Assembly: GCA_016207825.1 (NCBI GenBank)
Contig: JACQZI010000018.1
Location: 1-64,000, forward strand
Direction of reading: 5' to 3'
Source of the DNA: Planctomycetota bacterium
Lineage (GTDB): Bacteria; Planctomycetota; MHYJ01; JACQXL01; JACQZI01
DNA length: 64,000 bases
Below, in pieces: positions 1 to 7,961 of the stretch. Below the pieces are notes generated by a model. The model was not told the origin of the DNA and did no database searches. It was given only the letters and a program-made list of their open reading frames with translations. How positions within the stretch are numbered: position 1 is the first letter of the stretch; every line of letters begins with the position of its first letter. A program made the translations under genes and the position numbers.

Positions 1-2
1 AA

Positions 3-1658
3 TACCTAGAATGCCCCAATTGCCGTATCCAGATTAAGCCGACTCCGGGGATTCCCTGGTCGGGCGCGACATGCCCGGGTTGTAAAACTGTCATGGCGCA
101 TTTTATCCGTGAGGTGCAGAGTAAAAACGGTAATAATCAGCCAAATCCACCGGTTGCTTCAGGCACCCAGCCTGTATACTGGGGTCCTTTTGGGTTACTT
201 GCACATAAATTTTATCATGGGGCTGGGAATCAGGCACAGGGACAGCCACAAGCCCTGCAACCAGCCAACCCACAAGTTACTCAGCAGACAACAGGTGGGA
301 TTGGCGCCGGTATTATTGTATCTTCACAGGGACATATTTTAACTAATTACCATTTGATTGCCGGACAGACGGATATAACTGTAACCATATTTACGCCTCG
401 AGGTAATAATGCTTGCCCAGCTGTTATAATTGCAACAGATCCCCAAAATGATTTAGCTATCCTGCAGATTAAGCCAACTGCGCCGATGGAGTTTCCGGTA
501 GCGCCATTAGGGAACTCTGATAATATTTCGGTGGGAGATACGGTTTTAGCCTTTGGCAATCCTTTTGGATTATCACAGACCGTAACCGATGGTATCATCA
601 GCGCCAAAAGGAAAAACATAAACATAGAAGGGCATCAGTTGAATAATATGCTCCAGACGGATGCCCCGATTAACCAGGGAAATTCCGGCGGGCCTTTGGT
701 TAACCTGCAAGGAGAAGTTATCGGGCTTAATACCGCCATTTATTCGCCGATGCAAACCCATACAGGCTTGGGTTTTGCGATACCTATTAACCAAGCAAAG
801 CAATCCTTTGCAAAATATATAGACCTGAAATCGCCGCAGGCGGTCCAGGCGCAGTTGGTTGCCATGCGCTGGATAACATGCCCGAGAGCATTCCCGGTTG
901 CCCAGGCCGGGCCTCAGGCAGGGCCCCAAGCTGGCCCTCAAGCCGGACCAGTAGCAGCAAATACCCCTAATGAGGATTCTCCTGCCTGGATGGGTGTAGA
1001 ATTCCAAATACTCAATGACGTCCTGGCAGAACAGTTCAAGGTGCCTTTTGACCGTGGAATACTCGTTAACAAAGTTTTTCCTAATTCACCTGCAGCTGAA
1101 GCCGGATTGCAGGTTGGTGATGTCATTTACCGTGCCGACGGGACAAGGATAGCGGATGAAACAGTTATCCGTACCTTTTTGGCTGATAAGAAACCGGGCG
1201 ATAGCGTAACCTTTGCCATCTTCCGTGAAGGCAATAAATTAACTATCAAGGTGAAACTTGCCGGTGGCTCGAACGGGCAACCAATGGGATTAATACCGCT
1301 GCCTCCGGATGGGTTATTGTTCGGTTCGGAAATAGAGGCCGGGACAGCCGATATCGTAACCCTGGGGTTAACCGTGGATAATATTACCCCGGAGGTTGCT
1401 TTTGCATTTGGATTGCCTGAAAACATGAAAGGAGTAGTGATTGCAGATGTCGAAGGAATAGCCTTATTGAAAGGGGTAGAAGAAGGTGATGTAATAAAAG
1501 GTGTTAATGGGGAACCTACACCTGACCTGCTTTCCTTTTTTAAGTGCTTAAAGAAAAGTGATTTGACTAAAGGAGTGACCATGAACCTATCACGCAATGG
1601 CAAACCGGTTGATATATTTCTAAAGGAAAATCCGGAAATTCTGACACCGGGAATATGA
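3..1658 (+). CDS. mamE: MamE-like HtrA serine protease with N-terminal Cys-pair ribbon and two PDZ domains (5' partial)
   Basis: The frame is open to the left edge, so the true start lies outside; the first internal ATG is at 93 but the coding sense begins earlier. Before that Met the frame reads two CxxC pairs (CPNC at about 12-23, CPGC at about 72-83), a ribbon-like or degenerate magnetochrome-like motif. A Gln/Pro-rich linker follows, then a trypsin-like domain with an intact triad (His87, Asp120 and Ser198 in GNSGG, counted from Met at 93). A short AGPQ repeat links it to two PDZ domains (about 300-385 and 430-515). HtrA/DegP proteases process or scaffold envelope proteins; MamE is the magnetosome member. 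The mam assignment rests on the neighbours mamB and mamM rather than on the protease domain itself, and generic DegP is the alternative. Confidence 0.72.
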   Translation, partial: YLECPNCRIQIKPTPGIPWSGATCPGCKTVMAHFIREVQSKNGNNQPNPPVASGTQPVYWGPFGLLAHKFYHGAGNQAQGQPQALQPANPQVTQQTTGGIGAGIIVSSQGHILTNYHLIAGQTDITVTIFTPRGNNACPAVIIATDPQNDLAILQIKPTAPMEFPVAPLGNSDNISVGDTVLAFGNPFGLSQTVTDGIISAKRKNINIEGHQLNNMLQTDAPINQGNSGGPLVNLQGEVIGLNTAIYSPMQTHTGLGFAIPINQAKQSFAKYIDLKSPQAVQAQLVAMRWITCPRAFPVAQAGPQAGPQAGPQAGPVAANTPNEDSPAWMGVEFQILNDVLAEQFKVPFDRGILVNKVFPNSPAAEAGLQVGDVIYRADGTRIADETVIRTFLADKKPGDSVTFAIFREGNKLTIKVKLAGGSNGQPMGLIPLPPDGLLFGSEIEAGTADIVTLGLTVDNITPEVAFAFGLPENMKGVVIADVEGIALLKGVEEGDVIKGVNGEPTPDLLSFFKCLKKSDLTKGVTMNLSRNGKPVDIFLKENPEILTPGI

Positions 1659-1739
1659 GTTACCCGGTAGTTGCTATTCCGAACCGATGCCCAGTGTTTA
1701 CGTTATTATTTAACGAGTTTCTAACAAGCAAGAATTTAA

Positions 1740-2639
1740 ATGACAACTTTAAGTAATGTAAACGGGAATGAAAAATGCGCCGGTTGTGCCCGGTCTGTCA
1801 TGATGATTTCCGCCTTAGCTAATGTGGTCATGGCATTCGTAAAAGGATTTGTGGGGTTTATGACCGGTAGTAAAGTGCTATTAGCCGATGCCTTGCATTC
1901 AGGCGCTGATATTATTTGCGGCTTTTTTAGCATATTAAGTTCATGGACGAGCGGCAAGCAAAGCGACCAAAAACATCCTTATGGTTACGGCAAGATAGAA
2001 TTTTTTGTCGGCATTGTCGTTGGCTTAGTTCTTATTTTTGCCGCGGCTAATATATTTATCCCATCATTTAAAGCCTTCTTTTTAACGCCACCTGTAACGG
2101 TTCATGCGCCGCCCTTCATCGCACTCTGGGTGGCACTTCTTTCAATTTATGCCAATATCGTAGTATCGCAGTTGACGCTTTGTGCGGCCAAGCGCGTAAA
2201 CAGTCCCGCTCTGGATGCGATTTCCGCGGACAACCGCTCGGATGCGTATTCTTCCGTCCCCGTTGCTCTGGCAATTATGGGTGCGCAATTAGGGTTTCCA
2301 CAGCTTGATTCGATTGGCGCAATTTTTGTCAGTATCATCATCCTCAAAATCGCCGTAACACTGGTTATAAAGAATTACCGGGGCTTAATGGATGCAGCGG
2401 CACAGCCTCAAGAGGTCCAAAATATCTCCAAGATTGTAAAGAGCCTGCCTGAAGTAAAAGATATCGGATACCTAAAAACCCGCCTTACCGGCAGGAATAT
2501 CTGGGTCGATCTCCAAGTGTTGGTGGATGGCAAAAAGACAGTTTCTGAAGCGGATTTGATATGCACGAGAATCCGTTCGGCTTTAATACAGAAAATAAAT
2601 ACTATCGGCAACGTCCAGGTGACATTAAAGCCGGTTTGA
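1740..2639 (+). CDS. mamB: MamB-like cation diffusion facilitator
   Basis: A 299-residue CDF transporter with six membrane segments and a cytoplasmic C-terminal domain, expected to move Fe(II) or another divalent cation out of the cytosol or into a magnetosome vesicle. An N-terminal CxxC (Cys13, Cys16) precedes TM1. TM2 has ADALHSGAD (His53, Asp57) and TM5 has DNRSD (Asp164, Asp168), the combination found in MamB, where generic CDFs have HxxxD in TM5. The HPYGYGKIE loop and a GLMDAA motif after TM6 also match MamB. It starts 81 bases after the protease gene with no clear Shine-Dalgarno and is followed 13 bases later by a second protease gene, suggesting one operon. A non-magnetosome CDF is less likely given the TM5 Asp and the MamM-type paralogue downstream. 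Confidence 0.8.
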   Translation: MTTLSNVNGNEKCAGCARSVMMISALANVVMAFVKGFVGFMTGSKVLLADALHSGADIICGFFSILSSWTSGKQSDQKHPYGYGKIEFFVGIVVGLVLIFAAANIFIPSFKAFFLTPPVTVHAPPFIALWVALLSIYANIVVSQLTLCAAKRVNSPALDAISADNRSDAYSSVPVALAIMGAQLGFPQLDSIGAIFVSIIILKIAVTLVIKNYRGLMDAAAQPQEVQNISKIVKSLPEVKDIGYLKTRLTGRNIWVDLQVLVDGKKTVSEADLICTRIRSALIQKINTIGNVQVTLKPV

Positions 2640-2652
2640 TGAGAGGCTATAT

Positions 2653-3978
2653 ATGAAAACAAATTCAGTAGTATGGGTCATGGTTTCGATTATCGCGGTC
2701 GGATTGATTTTACTGTGGCTCGTTTTATTCCGAAGCCTCTGGACAGATGAGCCGGCTAAAATAGGCAGCGTTAATTTATGGAATAATAGCAGTTGGTCAG
2801 GGCAGCCCGTGATTAACCCTACTCCTTTAAAACCAGATGCAGTGACCGGCCCGACCCCGCGGATTATTGCCTGGCAGACGGGAAATGTTATTAACAGTAT
2901 CAGGCCGGCGGTAGTCGGTATAGCCGTGGGGAATACCGGACAGCCGCCCCCCTGGCAGCAAGGCTGGAAGGTGTTTACGCCTACCGGTAAGTGGAGTGTC
3001 GGCAGCGGCGCAATCGTCAGTCCCCAGGGATATATTATTACCAATTATCACGTTATTGCTTCGGGCGGACAGATTGCGGTTTCCGTATTCTCAAATGATA
3101 CTTACCAGGAATATCCGGCACAGCTTATTGACGGCAATGCCAATAACGATTTAGCGCTTCTTAAGATTAGTTCCGCCCAGCCATTACCGTCTGTTCCGAT
3201 AGGCAATTCGGATAAAGTGCAGACCGGCGACCAGGTCATTGCCATCGGTAATCCCTTTGGATTAAGCCAGACCGTGACCAAGGGTATCATCAGCGCCAAG
3301 CGGAAAAAACTAATGATTGGCAACCTTAATATGTATAACCTGCTTCAAACCGATGTCCCGATTAATCCGGGCAATAGCGGAGGTGTATTATGCAATTTAA
3401 AAGGCGAGGTCATCGGTGTTAATGTAGCGATTTATTCTCCGGTAGAATCGGTTTATACCGGTGTGAGTTTTGCCATACCCATTAATAAGGCAAAGATGCT
3501 TTATGGCAAGTATATGGATTTGACCACTCAACCGGTGAAATATCAGCTTCTGAGCGGCAAGTCGCCGGGATACGGGCAGCCTGCCGCCGTAGGTGTAAAC
3601 AATCCTGTTCCGTTTAATGCGGCTAATCCGGAACGCATTCCGGCTAATCAGCAGCGGATTATGCCCTCACCGGGAGAAGGCATTGAAGAGCTTGCCTGGC
3701 TGGGTATTGACCTGGTGCCGGCAGCTGATGTTGGTTTGGGGGTAGAGGTAGATGAAATAGAAGGAATTTCACCTATGGAGGCAGGGCTGCAAGCCGGCGA
3801 CATTATTCAAGGAATTAATGGGTCACCTATAGTTGATCTCTACGCCGTTAAGGAGATAATCAAAGAGATTCCTCTCAAAAAAGGACAGTCGGTTGTCATG
3901 CAAGTCTTTCGCCCGCGGACGACCCAGAATATATTTATCAATTTCCGCTTGCAGGACTGGGATATTAAGGGAAGATGA
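2653..3978 (+). CDS. MamE/MamO-type membrane-anchored trypsin-like protease with one PDZ domain
   Basis: Residues 5-26 form an N-terminal anchor, followed by a Pro-rich linker and a trypsin-like domain with His133, Asp166 and Ser242 (GNSGG) all present, so it looks catalytically competent, unlike the degenerate MamO protease. One PDZ domain occupies about 345-430. The protease core is close to that of the upstream protein (shared GNPFGLSQTVT and GIISAKRK), so the two are probably tandem duplicates with mamB between them. No CXXCH haem motif is present. The start at 2653 has a weak GAGAGG upstream and follows mamB by 13 bases. Role is inferred as periplasmic or vesicle-lumen processing in the metal-organelle cluster; an ordinary DegQ-like protease is the alternative. 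Confidence 0.75.
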   Translation: MKTNSVVWVMVSIIAVGLILLWLVLFRSLWTDEPAKIGSVNLWNNSSWSGQPVINPTPLKPDAVTGPTPRIIAWQTGNVINSIRPAVVGIAVGNTGQPPPWQQGWKVFTPTGKWSVGSGAIVSPQGYIITNYHVIASGGQIAVSVFSNDTYQEYPAQLIDGNANNDLALLKISSAQPLPSVPIGNSDKVQTGDQVIAIGNPFGLSQTVTKGIISAKRKKLMIGNLNMYNLLQTDVPINPGNSGGVLCNLKGEVIGVNVAIYSPVESVYTGVSFAIPINKAKMLYGKYMDLTTQPVKYQLLSGKSPGYGQPAAVGVNNPVPFNAANPERIPANQQRIMPSPGEGIEELAWLGIDLVPAADVGLGVEVDEIEGISPMEAGLQAGDIIQGINGSPIVDLYAVKEIIKEIPLKKGQSVVMQVFRPRTTQNIFINFRLQDWDIKGR

Positions 3979-3987
3979 ATCCCGATT

Positions 3988-4821
3988 ATGATGAAGGAAG
4001 ATATCAGTGCACAAGCAGACCAACTGTTTAAGCAGGGTTTATTCCATTATACCCAGAGTAAAACCTCGGAGGGGATAAAAATCGTTACCGACCTGTGGCA
4101 GAAGGCAATAGAACTCTACCGGCAGATTGGCGATCAGATTAAAGTAAAAGAGGTAGAATCATATTTTAATCGCCTTTCCCGAAACATCCTAAAGAAAGCA
4201 TCCCCCGAATCATTTACTAAAAGGGCAAAAGAGAAGTCCAAGAAGTTATTTAACGATTGGTGGGTTTTCCTGAAAATAGGCTGTTTCGGGGTAGGCGGTC
4301 CCATGGCGGTTCTGGGATTATTACAGGAGGAATTGGTTAATCGTAAAAAGGTTCTGGATAATAAAGACTTCCTGGAAGGGACGGTCTTGGGTGATATCAT
4401 TCCCGGTCCGGTAACTATGGACCTGGTTACATATACGGGCTTTAAACTGCGCAAGTGGACCGGAGCCATATTGGCAACCGTGGTTTTTATCCTGCCTTCT
4501 TTTTTTATAATGCTTATCTTAGCAAAATACTACGACATATATAATTCAATCCCCATGGTAAACAATATATTCAAGTGTTTAGGGGCAGCGGTAGTTGCAA
4601 TCATAATTTCCGTCGGAATAAACCTGGGCAAAAGTGAGATTAAGGATTATTGGGGAACGGGTATTTTACTCTGGTCTTTTATCTCATTTGTATTCTTTAG
4701 GGTGGATATGATTATAGTAATATTTTTAGCCGGGTTAGTGGGTATCCTTGTTGAGTTTATCCCCCCCCCCCCCGCATTATCGACTGTTTCAGAAGGCATT
4801 ATGGGGGAAGTAAAGGCATAG
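3988..4821 (+). CDS. ChrA-type transporter half, with N-terminal helical extension
   Basis: The C-terminal ~190 residues are a chromate-transporter (ChrA, CHR family) domain starting with WWVFLKIGCFGVGGPMAVLG and containing the VLGDIIPGPV signature. About 85 residues of charged helix precede it and resemble a single TPR-like unit, which is unusual. The protein is half-length; the partner half is the next gene, as in the split short-chain ChrA pairs of many bacteria. The anion carried is unknown; CHR proteins move chromate or sulfate-like oxyanions. It begins 9 bases after the protease gene. A run of 13 C lies near its 3' end (4761-4773). Nothing in the sequence ties it directly to iron, so its presence in the cluster is only positional. 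Confidence 0.8.
   Translation: MMKEDISAQADQLFKQGLFHYTQSKTSEGIKIVTDLWQKAIELYRQIGDQIKVKEVESYFNRLSRNILKKASPESFTKRAKEKSKKLFNDWWVFLKIGCFGVGGPMAVLGLLQEELVNRKKVLDNKDFLEGTVLGDIIPGPVTMDLVTYTGFKLRKWTGAILATVVFILPSFFIMLILAKYYDIYNSIPMVNNIFKCLGAAVVAIIISVGINLGKSEIKDYWGTGILLWSFISFVFFRVDMIIVIFLAGLVGILVEFIPPPPALSTVSEGIMGEVKA
4761..4773 (+). repeat. Homopolymeric C13 tract inside the ChrA-half gene
   Basis: Thirteen consecutive C residues code for a Pro run (ATC then four CCC codons) about 16 codons before the stop. Such tracts slip during replication and can phase-vary a gene. Loss or gain of one C replaces only the last ~14-18 residues, so the effect would be modest. It may also be a length error in the assembly. 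Confidence 0.85.
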
Positions 4822-4828
4822 AATAATT

Positions 4829-5344
4829 ATGTATACGTTACTTTTGCTTGGTTGGGTATTTCTGAAGGTTGGATTCTTCTGCTGGGGCGGAGGCATTGTA
4901 ATCATCCCCTTGGCAGAAGAAGAAGTCGTTTTCAAATATGGCTGGTTGACTCCGACTGAATTCGTTGATGCAGTGACATTAGGCCAGGTATCGCCTGGGC
5001 CGGTGGTTATTTCCACCACTTTTATCGGCTATAAAGTTGCCGGTTTATTAGGCGCGATTGTTGCTACAGTAAGTGTAATATTGCCGGGTTTTATTCTGAT
5101 GTGTTTGGCTACCCAGGCAGTAACCGCGTTCAGGAATAACCGTTACATGAGCGCCTTTTTCCATGGTGCCCGGGCAGCCGTTATCGCCATGATTTTCCAA
5201 GCAGCCTTAAGTATTGGTAACACTGCTCTGGTTGATGTCAAAGCGGTTTTTATCGCTGTAATCAGCTTGGTGTTGCTGACACGATATAAATTAAGCCCCA
5301 TCTGGCTGATATTTGTGGTGCTAGGTATAGGAATTATAACTTAA
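4829..5344 (+). CDS. ChrA-type transporter, second half
   Basis: A 171-residue hydrophobic protein of the chromate-transporter family. It starts with LGWVFLKVGFFCWGGGIVII and carries the family signature VTLGQVSPGPVVI. It follows the first ChrA half by 7 bases, so the two are almost certainly co-translated and form a heterodimeric inner-membrane transporter. Five to six membrane segments can be read. No cytoplasmic domain is present. Substrate is unknown. Confidence 0.82.
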   Translation: MYTLLLLGWVFLKVGFFCWGGGIVIIPLAEEEVVFKYGWLTPTEFVDAVTLGQVSPGPVVISTTFIGYKVAGLLGAIVATVSVILPGFILMCLATQAVTAFRNNRYMSAFFHGARAAVIAMIFQAALSIGNTALVDVKAVFIAVISLVLLTRYKLSPIWLIFVVLGIGIIT

Positions 5345-5356
5345 TTAAAAGAGCTT

Positions 5357-6028
5357 ATGAGTAATATATGTCTCGAAGTTAAAACCTGTTCAACAAGGTT
5401 AATGATTTTTTCGGTAATAGCCAGCCTTGTTTTGAGTGTCATTAAAGGCGGAATTGGCATTCTCGGCAAAAGCGAGGCGCTGGTGGCAGACGGGTTATAT
5501 TCATTTTACCAGGGTTTTATTTGTGCCCGGTCTCTTATAACCAAAAGAGATATAGAGCCGGATAAAGATAGTAACCGGTTCCCATTGCTGACTACCGGCC
5601 AGATATGGTTTGTAAGTAGCGTGGTAGGTTTGATTCTTATATTAGGCGTATTTGACGTATTTGTTTTTTCTATAATAAGATTAATTAAAGCCGCAAGCGG
5701 TTGGATAGTTGACCCAAGCCCGTATGCGTTTTATGTGGCGTCTTTTTCTAGTACTGTTAATTATATCTTTTCATGTTACAGCAATTGTGCGGTTCAGCAA
5801 ACCGCGGTGAAAAATATAGCGGAGTTAAACCATAGCTTTCGGTTATCAGTCCTTATTTCTATGATTGCGCTGGTCGGTATCGGGTTAAGCCGCTGGGCAT
5901 GGCTTGGCGGGGATGCCTTTGCCGCCATGGTCATTGTCGTATTGATTGTTAAACCGGTTTTTGGATTATTCCAGAAATACCAAGGCGATAGATTAAATAC
6001 GACTTCTATGGGTACTAATATTACTTAG
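5357..6028 (+). CDS. Degenerate CDF-family membrane protein lacking metal-site residues and C-terminal domain
   Basis: 223 residues with the CDF six-TM pattern: LVADGLYS matches the TM2 motif and an NHSFRLSVLIS stretch matches TM5. The metal-binding residues are replaced: TM2 HxxxD reads Tyr48 and Gln52, and TM5 HxxxD aligns with Ser160 and Ser164. The loop HPYGHGK between TM2 and TM3 is also lost, and the protein stops after TM6 without the cytoplasmic dimerisation domain. The reading frame is intact, so it is not obviously a pseudogene. A non-transporting partner of the MamB/MamM-like proteins is a reasonable inference. It lies 12 bases after the ChrA pair with an AAGAG-type site. Confidence 0.7.
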   Translation: MSNICLEVKTCSTRLMIFSVIASLVLSVIKGGIGILGKSEALVADGLYSFYQGFICARSLITKRDIEPDKDSNRFPLLTTGQIWFVSSVVGLILILGVFDVFVFSIIRLIKAASGWIVDPSPYAFYVASFSSTVNYIFSCYSNCAVQQTAVKNIAELNHSFRLSVLISMIALVGIGLSRWAWLGGDAFAAMVIVVLIVKPVFGLFQKYQGDRLNTTSMGTNIT

Positions 6029-6057
6029 TGATGAGTTTATAATAAGGAGGGCTCTAT

Positions 6058-6621
6058 ATGTCATTAGTCAAGTGTGTACAATGCGGCCACGATATTTCGG
6101 ACCGCGCTTTAACCTGCCCAAGATGCGGTGACCCAAGGCGCTTAGCCGGCAATCCTGAACCGCGTTTTGGCGGTAATATGGTTAAAGAACCGGTTATTAC
6201 CTGCCCAAACGGTGCGGAGGATACTAAGCTTCATGAGGTATCATTAAAACATCAGGGGGCAGTAACGGAAACGCCTAATATTGCCAGGAGGATTCTCGCT
6301 GAAGAAACTGAGTATGTGGAGCACGAGGCAAAAACGGCGAAAATCTGGTGTTTGCTGGGGATTATTGGCGGTCTGGGTATCATTGGCGGTGCTATCTGGA
6401 TAATGATTTATACCCGAAATGCTGTTATTGACCTGAGCTTTCTTACTAAGCTCTTGGGCAGGAATATAGATATAAAATATCTGGGTGAAATATTGTCAAT
6501 TGGGTTATGGGGTGTGGCATTAGCAACCATAGTGCATGGTATCTGGTGGCTACGGCGGATGAATCGCCTTCAGCCGGTTATTGCGAGTCTCAGGAATATT
6601 CGGGATAAGATGCAGAAATAA
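6058..6621 (+). CDS. Zinc-ribbon membrane protein of unknown function
   Basis: 187 residues. An N-terminal zinc ribbon (CVQCG at 6-10 and CPRCG at 20-24) is followed by a linker and two membrane segments (about 100-120 and 145-165), ending in a basic cytoplasmic tail. A strong AAGGAGG lies 8 bases before the ATG. It closes the first block of the cluster; an array of 22-bp repeats follows. I do not recognise an assigned family. Cys-pair ribbons recur in this cluster (first protease, 15290-15976). Confidence 0.6.
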   Translation: MSLVKCVQCGHDISDRALTCPRCGDPRRLAGNPEPRFGGNMVKEPVITCPNGAEDTKLHEVSLKHQGAVTETPNIARRILAEETEYVEHEAKTAKIWCLLGIIGGLGIIGGAIWIMIYTRNAVIDLSFLTKLLGRNIDIKYLGEILSIGLWGVALATIVHGIWWLRRMNRLQPVIASLRNIRDKMQK

Positions 6622-6699
6622 AACCATATATGTAGCATACTAATTGCTAAAAGTGGTTGTTCTTTGACAAATAATTATTTTTTTTGTGACAGGGGGGAG

Positions 6700-6963
6700 C
6701 GTATATTGCCTAGGGAGAGTATAACTGTTGTAGAGGAGCGGGATAACTGTTGCGAGGGACGGAGATAACTGTTATAGGCTGGAAGTAAGTATATTGCCGG
6801 TATAGAGTATAACTGTTGTGGGCAGGGATGATGACTGTTGCAGGGATAGCTGGGAACTGTTGCAAGGCATGGTGGTAACTGTTATAAGCTGGGGGTAAGT
6901 ATATTGCCGGTATAGACTATAGCCGTTGCAGGGTAGATGCGGTTATGTTGCAGGCGGGGTGTA
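6700..6963 (+). repeat. Array 1: twelve tandem 22-bp degenerate repeats
   Basis: Twelve units of exactly 22 bp can be phased without gaps. Most begin TAACTGTTG followed by about 12 variable, G-rich bases; a second unit type begins AGTATATTGCC. The pair TAACTGTTATA.. plus AGTATATTGCCGG.. occurs at 6766-6809 and again at 6876-6919, 110 bp (five units) apart. There is no spacer/repeat alternation and no cas gene, so it is not CRISPR. The array sits inside the mam-type cluster between the zinc-ribbon gene and the MamL-like gene and is followed 5 bases later by a G-rich block. Confidence 0.9.
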
Positions 6964-6968
6964 CGCCA

Positions 6969-6993
6969 GGAGGGGGTGGGGGGAGGTACCCCC
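6969..6993 (-). other. C-rich/G-rich block adjoining array 1
   Basis: On the minus strand this reads GGGGGTACC followed by CCCCCCACCCCC. Nearly the same block, in the other orientation and also next to a 22-bp array, occurs at 39325-39348. Long G runs on one strand could form a quadruplex, and the ends can pair as GGGGGTACC/GGTACCCCC. Confidence 0.7.
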
Positions 6994-7255
6994 TATCACC
7001 TTGAAACCGATTTATATTGATTTTTAGCGGGAATAATCGTGACTTTTTCATACGAAACTCAATATATTAAGAATTAATTCTGCATATATTCGAGATAGGC
7101 TAAAAACGTCACGATAAAACCGAACTATTATAGATGAATTTTAGAACAGCAAACATGGGTATATATGAAACAAGATAAAGGTATAATTGTTGCTTCTATA
7201 TTATTAATACAGGAGGGAGCAAAGTAGCTAATCCCCTAATAATAGGAGTTGCAAT
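6994..7255 (+). other. Intergenic region before the MamL-like gene; possible leader ORF
   Basis: AT-rich and likely to contain the promoter of the second block. A 20-codon ORF at 7165-7227 (MKQDKGIIVASILL.., ending before the ORF at 7256) has no strong Shine-Dalgarno and may be chance. I see no clear consensus promoter, riboswitch or Fur/DtxR box that I would defend. Confidence 0.3.
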
Positions 7256-7549
7256 ATGAAATTTCAACTAATTATTATCCTGGTAATGGCGTTGATTGTA
7301 GTCCTTTTTACCTTCCAAAACCCGCATCCGGTTCCCATGCACTTTGTCGGCTGGGGAACCAGGGATTTCCCGGTAATAGGCGTAGTCTTGATTTCGGTCA
7401 TTGCCGGAGTGATACTGTCTGTTTTATGGGGATTAATCAGCAATAGCAAGTTAAAAGAAGAGATTTTTAATTTAAAGAGGAAGTTACATAAGGTTCAAGC
7501 CCCACCGGTTAATCCGGAGGAAGAGGAACCGCCTGATTTCATGAAATAA
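7256..7549 (+). CDS. LapA-domain (DUF1049) two-TM protein, MamL-like
   Basis: 97 residues: TM1 (5-20), a short loop with the FQNPHPV..F pattern typical of LapA/DUF1049, TM2 (about 40-60), then a basic helical tail (KLKEEIFNLKRKLHK) and an acidic Pro-rich end. MamL, which is needed for magnetosome membrane formation in Magnetospirillum, has the same build: two LapA-like TMs and a positively charged C-terminal helix. The MamL reading is therefore an inference from architecture and location; an ordinary LapA-domain protein is the alternative. TAGGAG precedes the ATG by about 7 bases. Confidence 0.6.
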   Translation: MKFQLIIILVMALIVVLFTFQNPHPVPMHFVGWGTRDFPVIGVVLISVIAGVILSVLWGLISNSKLKEEIFNLKRKLHKVQAPPVNPEEEEPPDFMK

Positions 7550-7596
7550 ACTATTAATAAATTACGAGCTTTTATAAGAAAGGAGCATCGAGGATT

Positions 7597-7836
7597 ATGA
7601 AAGATAAAAACCCAGGATTGGCGGGAGTATTTTCGTTCTTTATTCCCGGTTTAGGACAGATTTATAACGGCGAATTCGGCAAGGCCATCGGTTTTATTAT
7701 AGCTTCAATCATCGGTGGATTGCTGACGCCTATTTTTATCGGCTTCCTGATCATTCTGCCGGCTTGGGCGTGGGGCGTGGTAGACGCTTATTACTCAGCC
7801 GAGAAGATTAATGAAGGCGAAATTGTTGCGGATTAG
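7597..7836 (+). CDS. TM2-domain small membrane protein
   Basis: 79 residues with the TM2-domain pattern PGLGQIYNGEFGKAIGF, then a second hydrophobic segment and a short VVDAYYSAEK end. TM2 proteins are small two-helix inner-membrane proteins without an established biochemical role. A good AAAGGAG precedes the ATG. It lies between the MamL-like gene and feoB, all on the + strand. Relation to the small magnetosome membrane proteins (MamF/MmsF-type) is not supported by the motif. Confidence 0.65.
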   Translation: MKDKNPGLAGVFSFFIPGLGQIYNGEFGKAIGFIIASIIGGLLTPIFIGFLIILPAWAWGVVDAYYSAEKINEGEIVAD

Positions 7837-7961
7837 GATATATTGATGCCTTTCTGCACTTCCGGCAGGCGGATTTACTATTCCCGTTATTACGCCCGTT
7901 ACACTAAGGAGTGGTTGGTGCAGGAATGCTTCCGGTTAAATAATGACGTTTTACGATTTCT

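Noticed and set aside
6700-6963. Tandem repeats considered as CRISPR arrays (same for the other three arrays)
   Set aside because: Units follow each other without spacers of constant length, the whole unit drifts, and no cas gene is present.
7249-7446. Overlapping 65-codon frame in the MamL-like gene
   Set aside because: It is an out-of-frame reading of the LapA-domain gene, which has the better start and family match.
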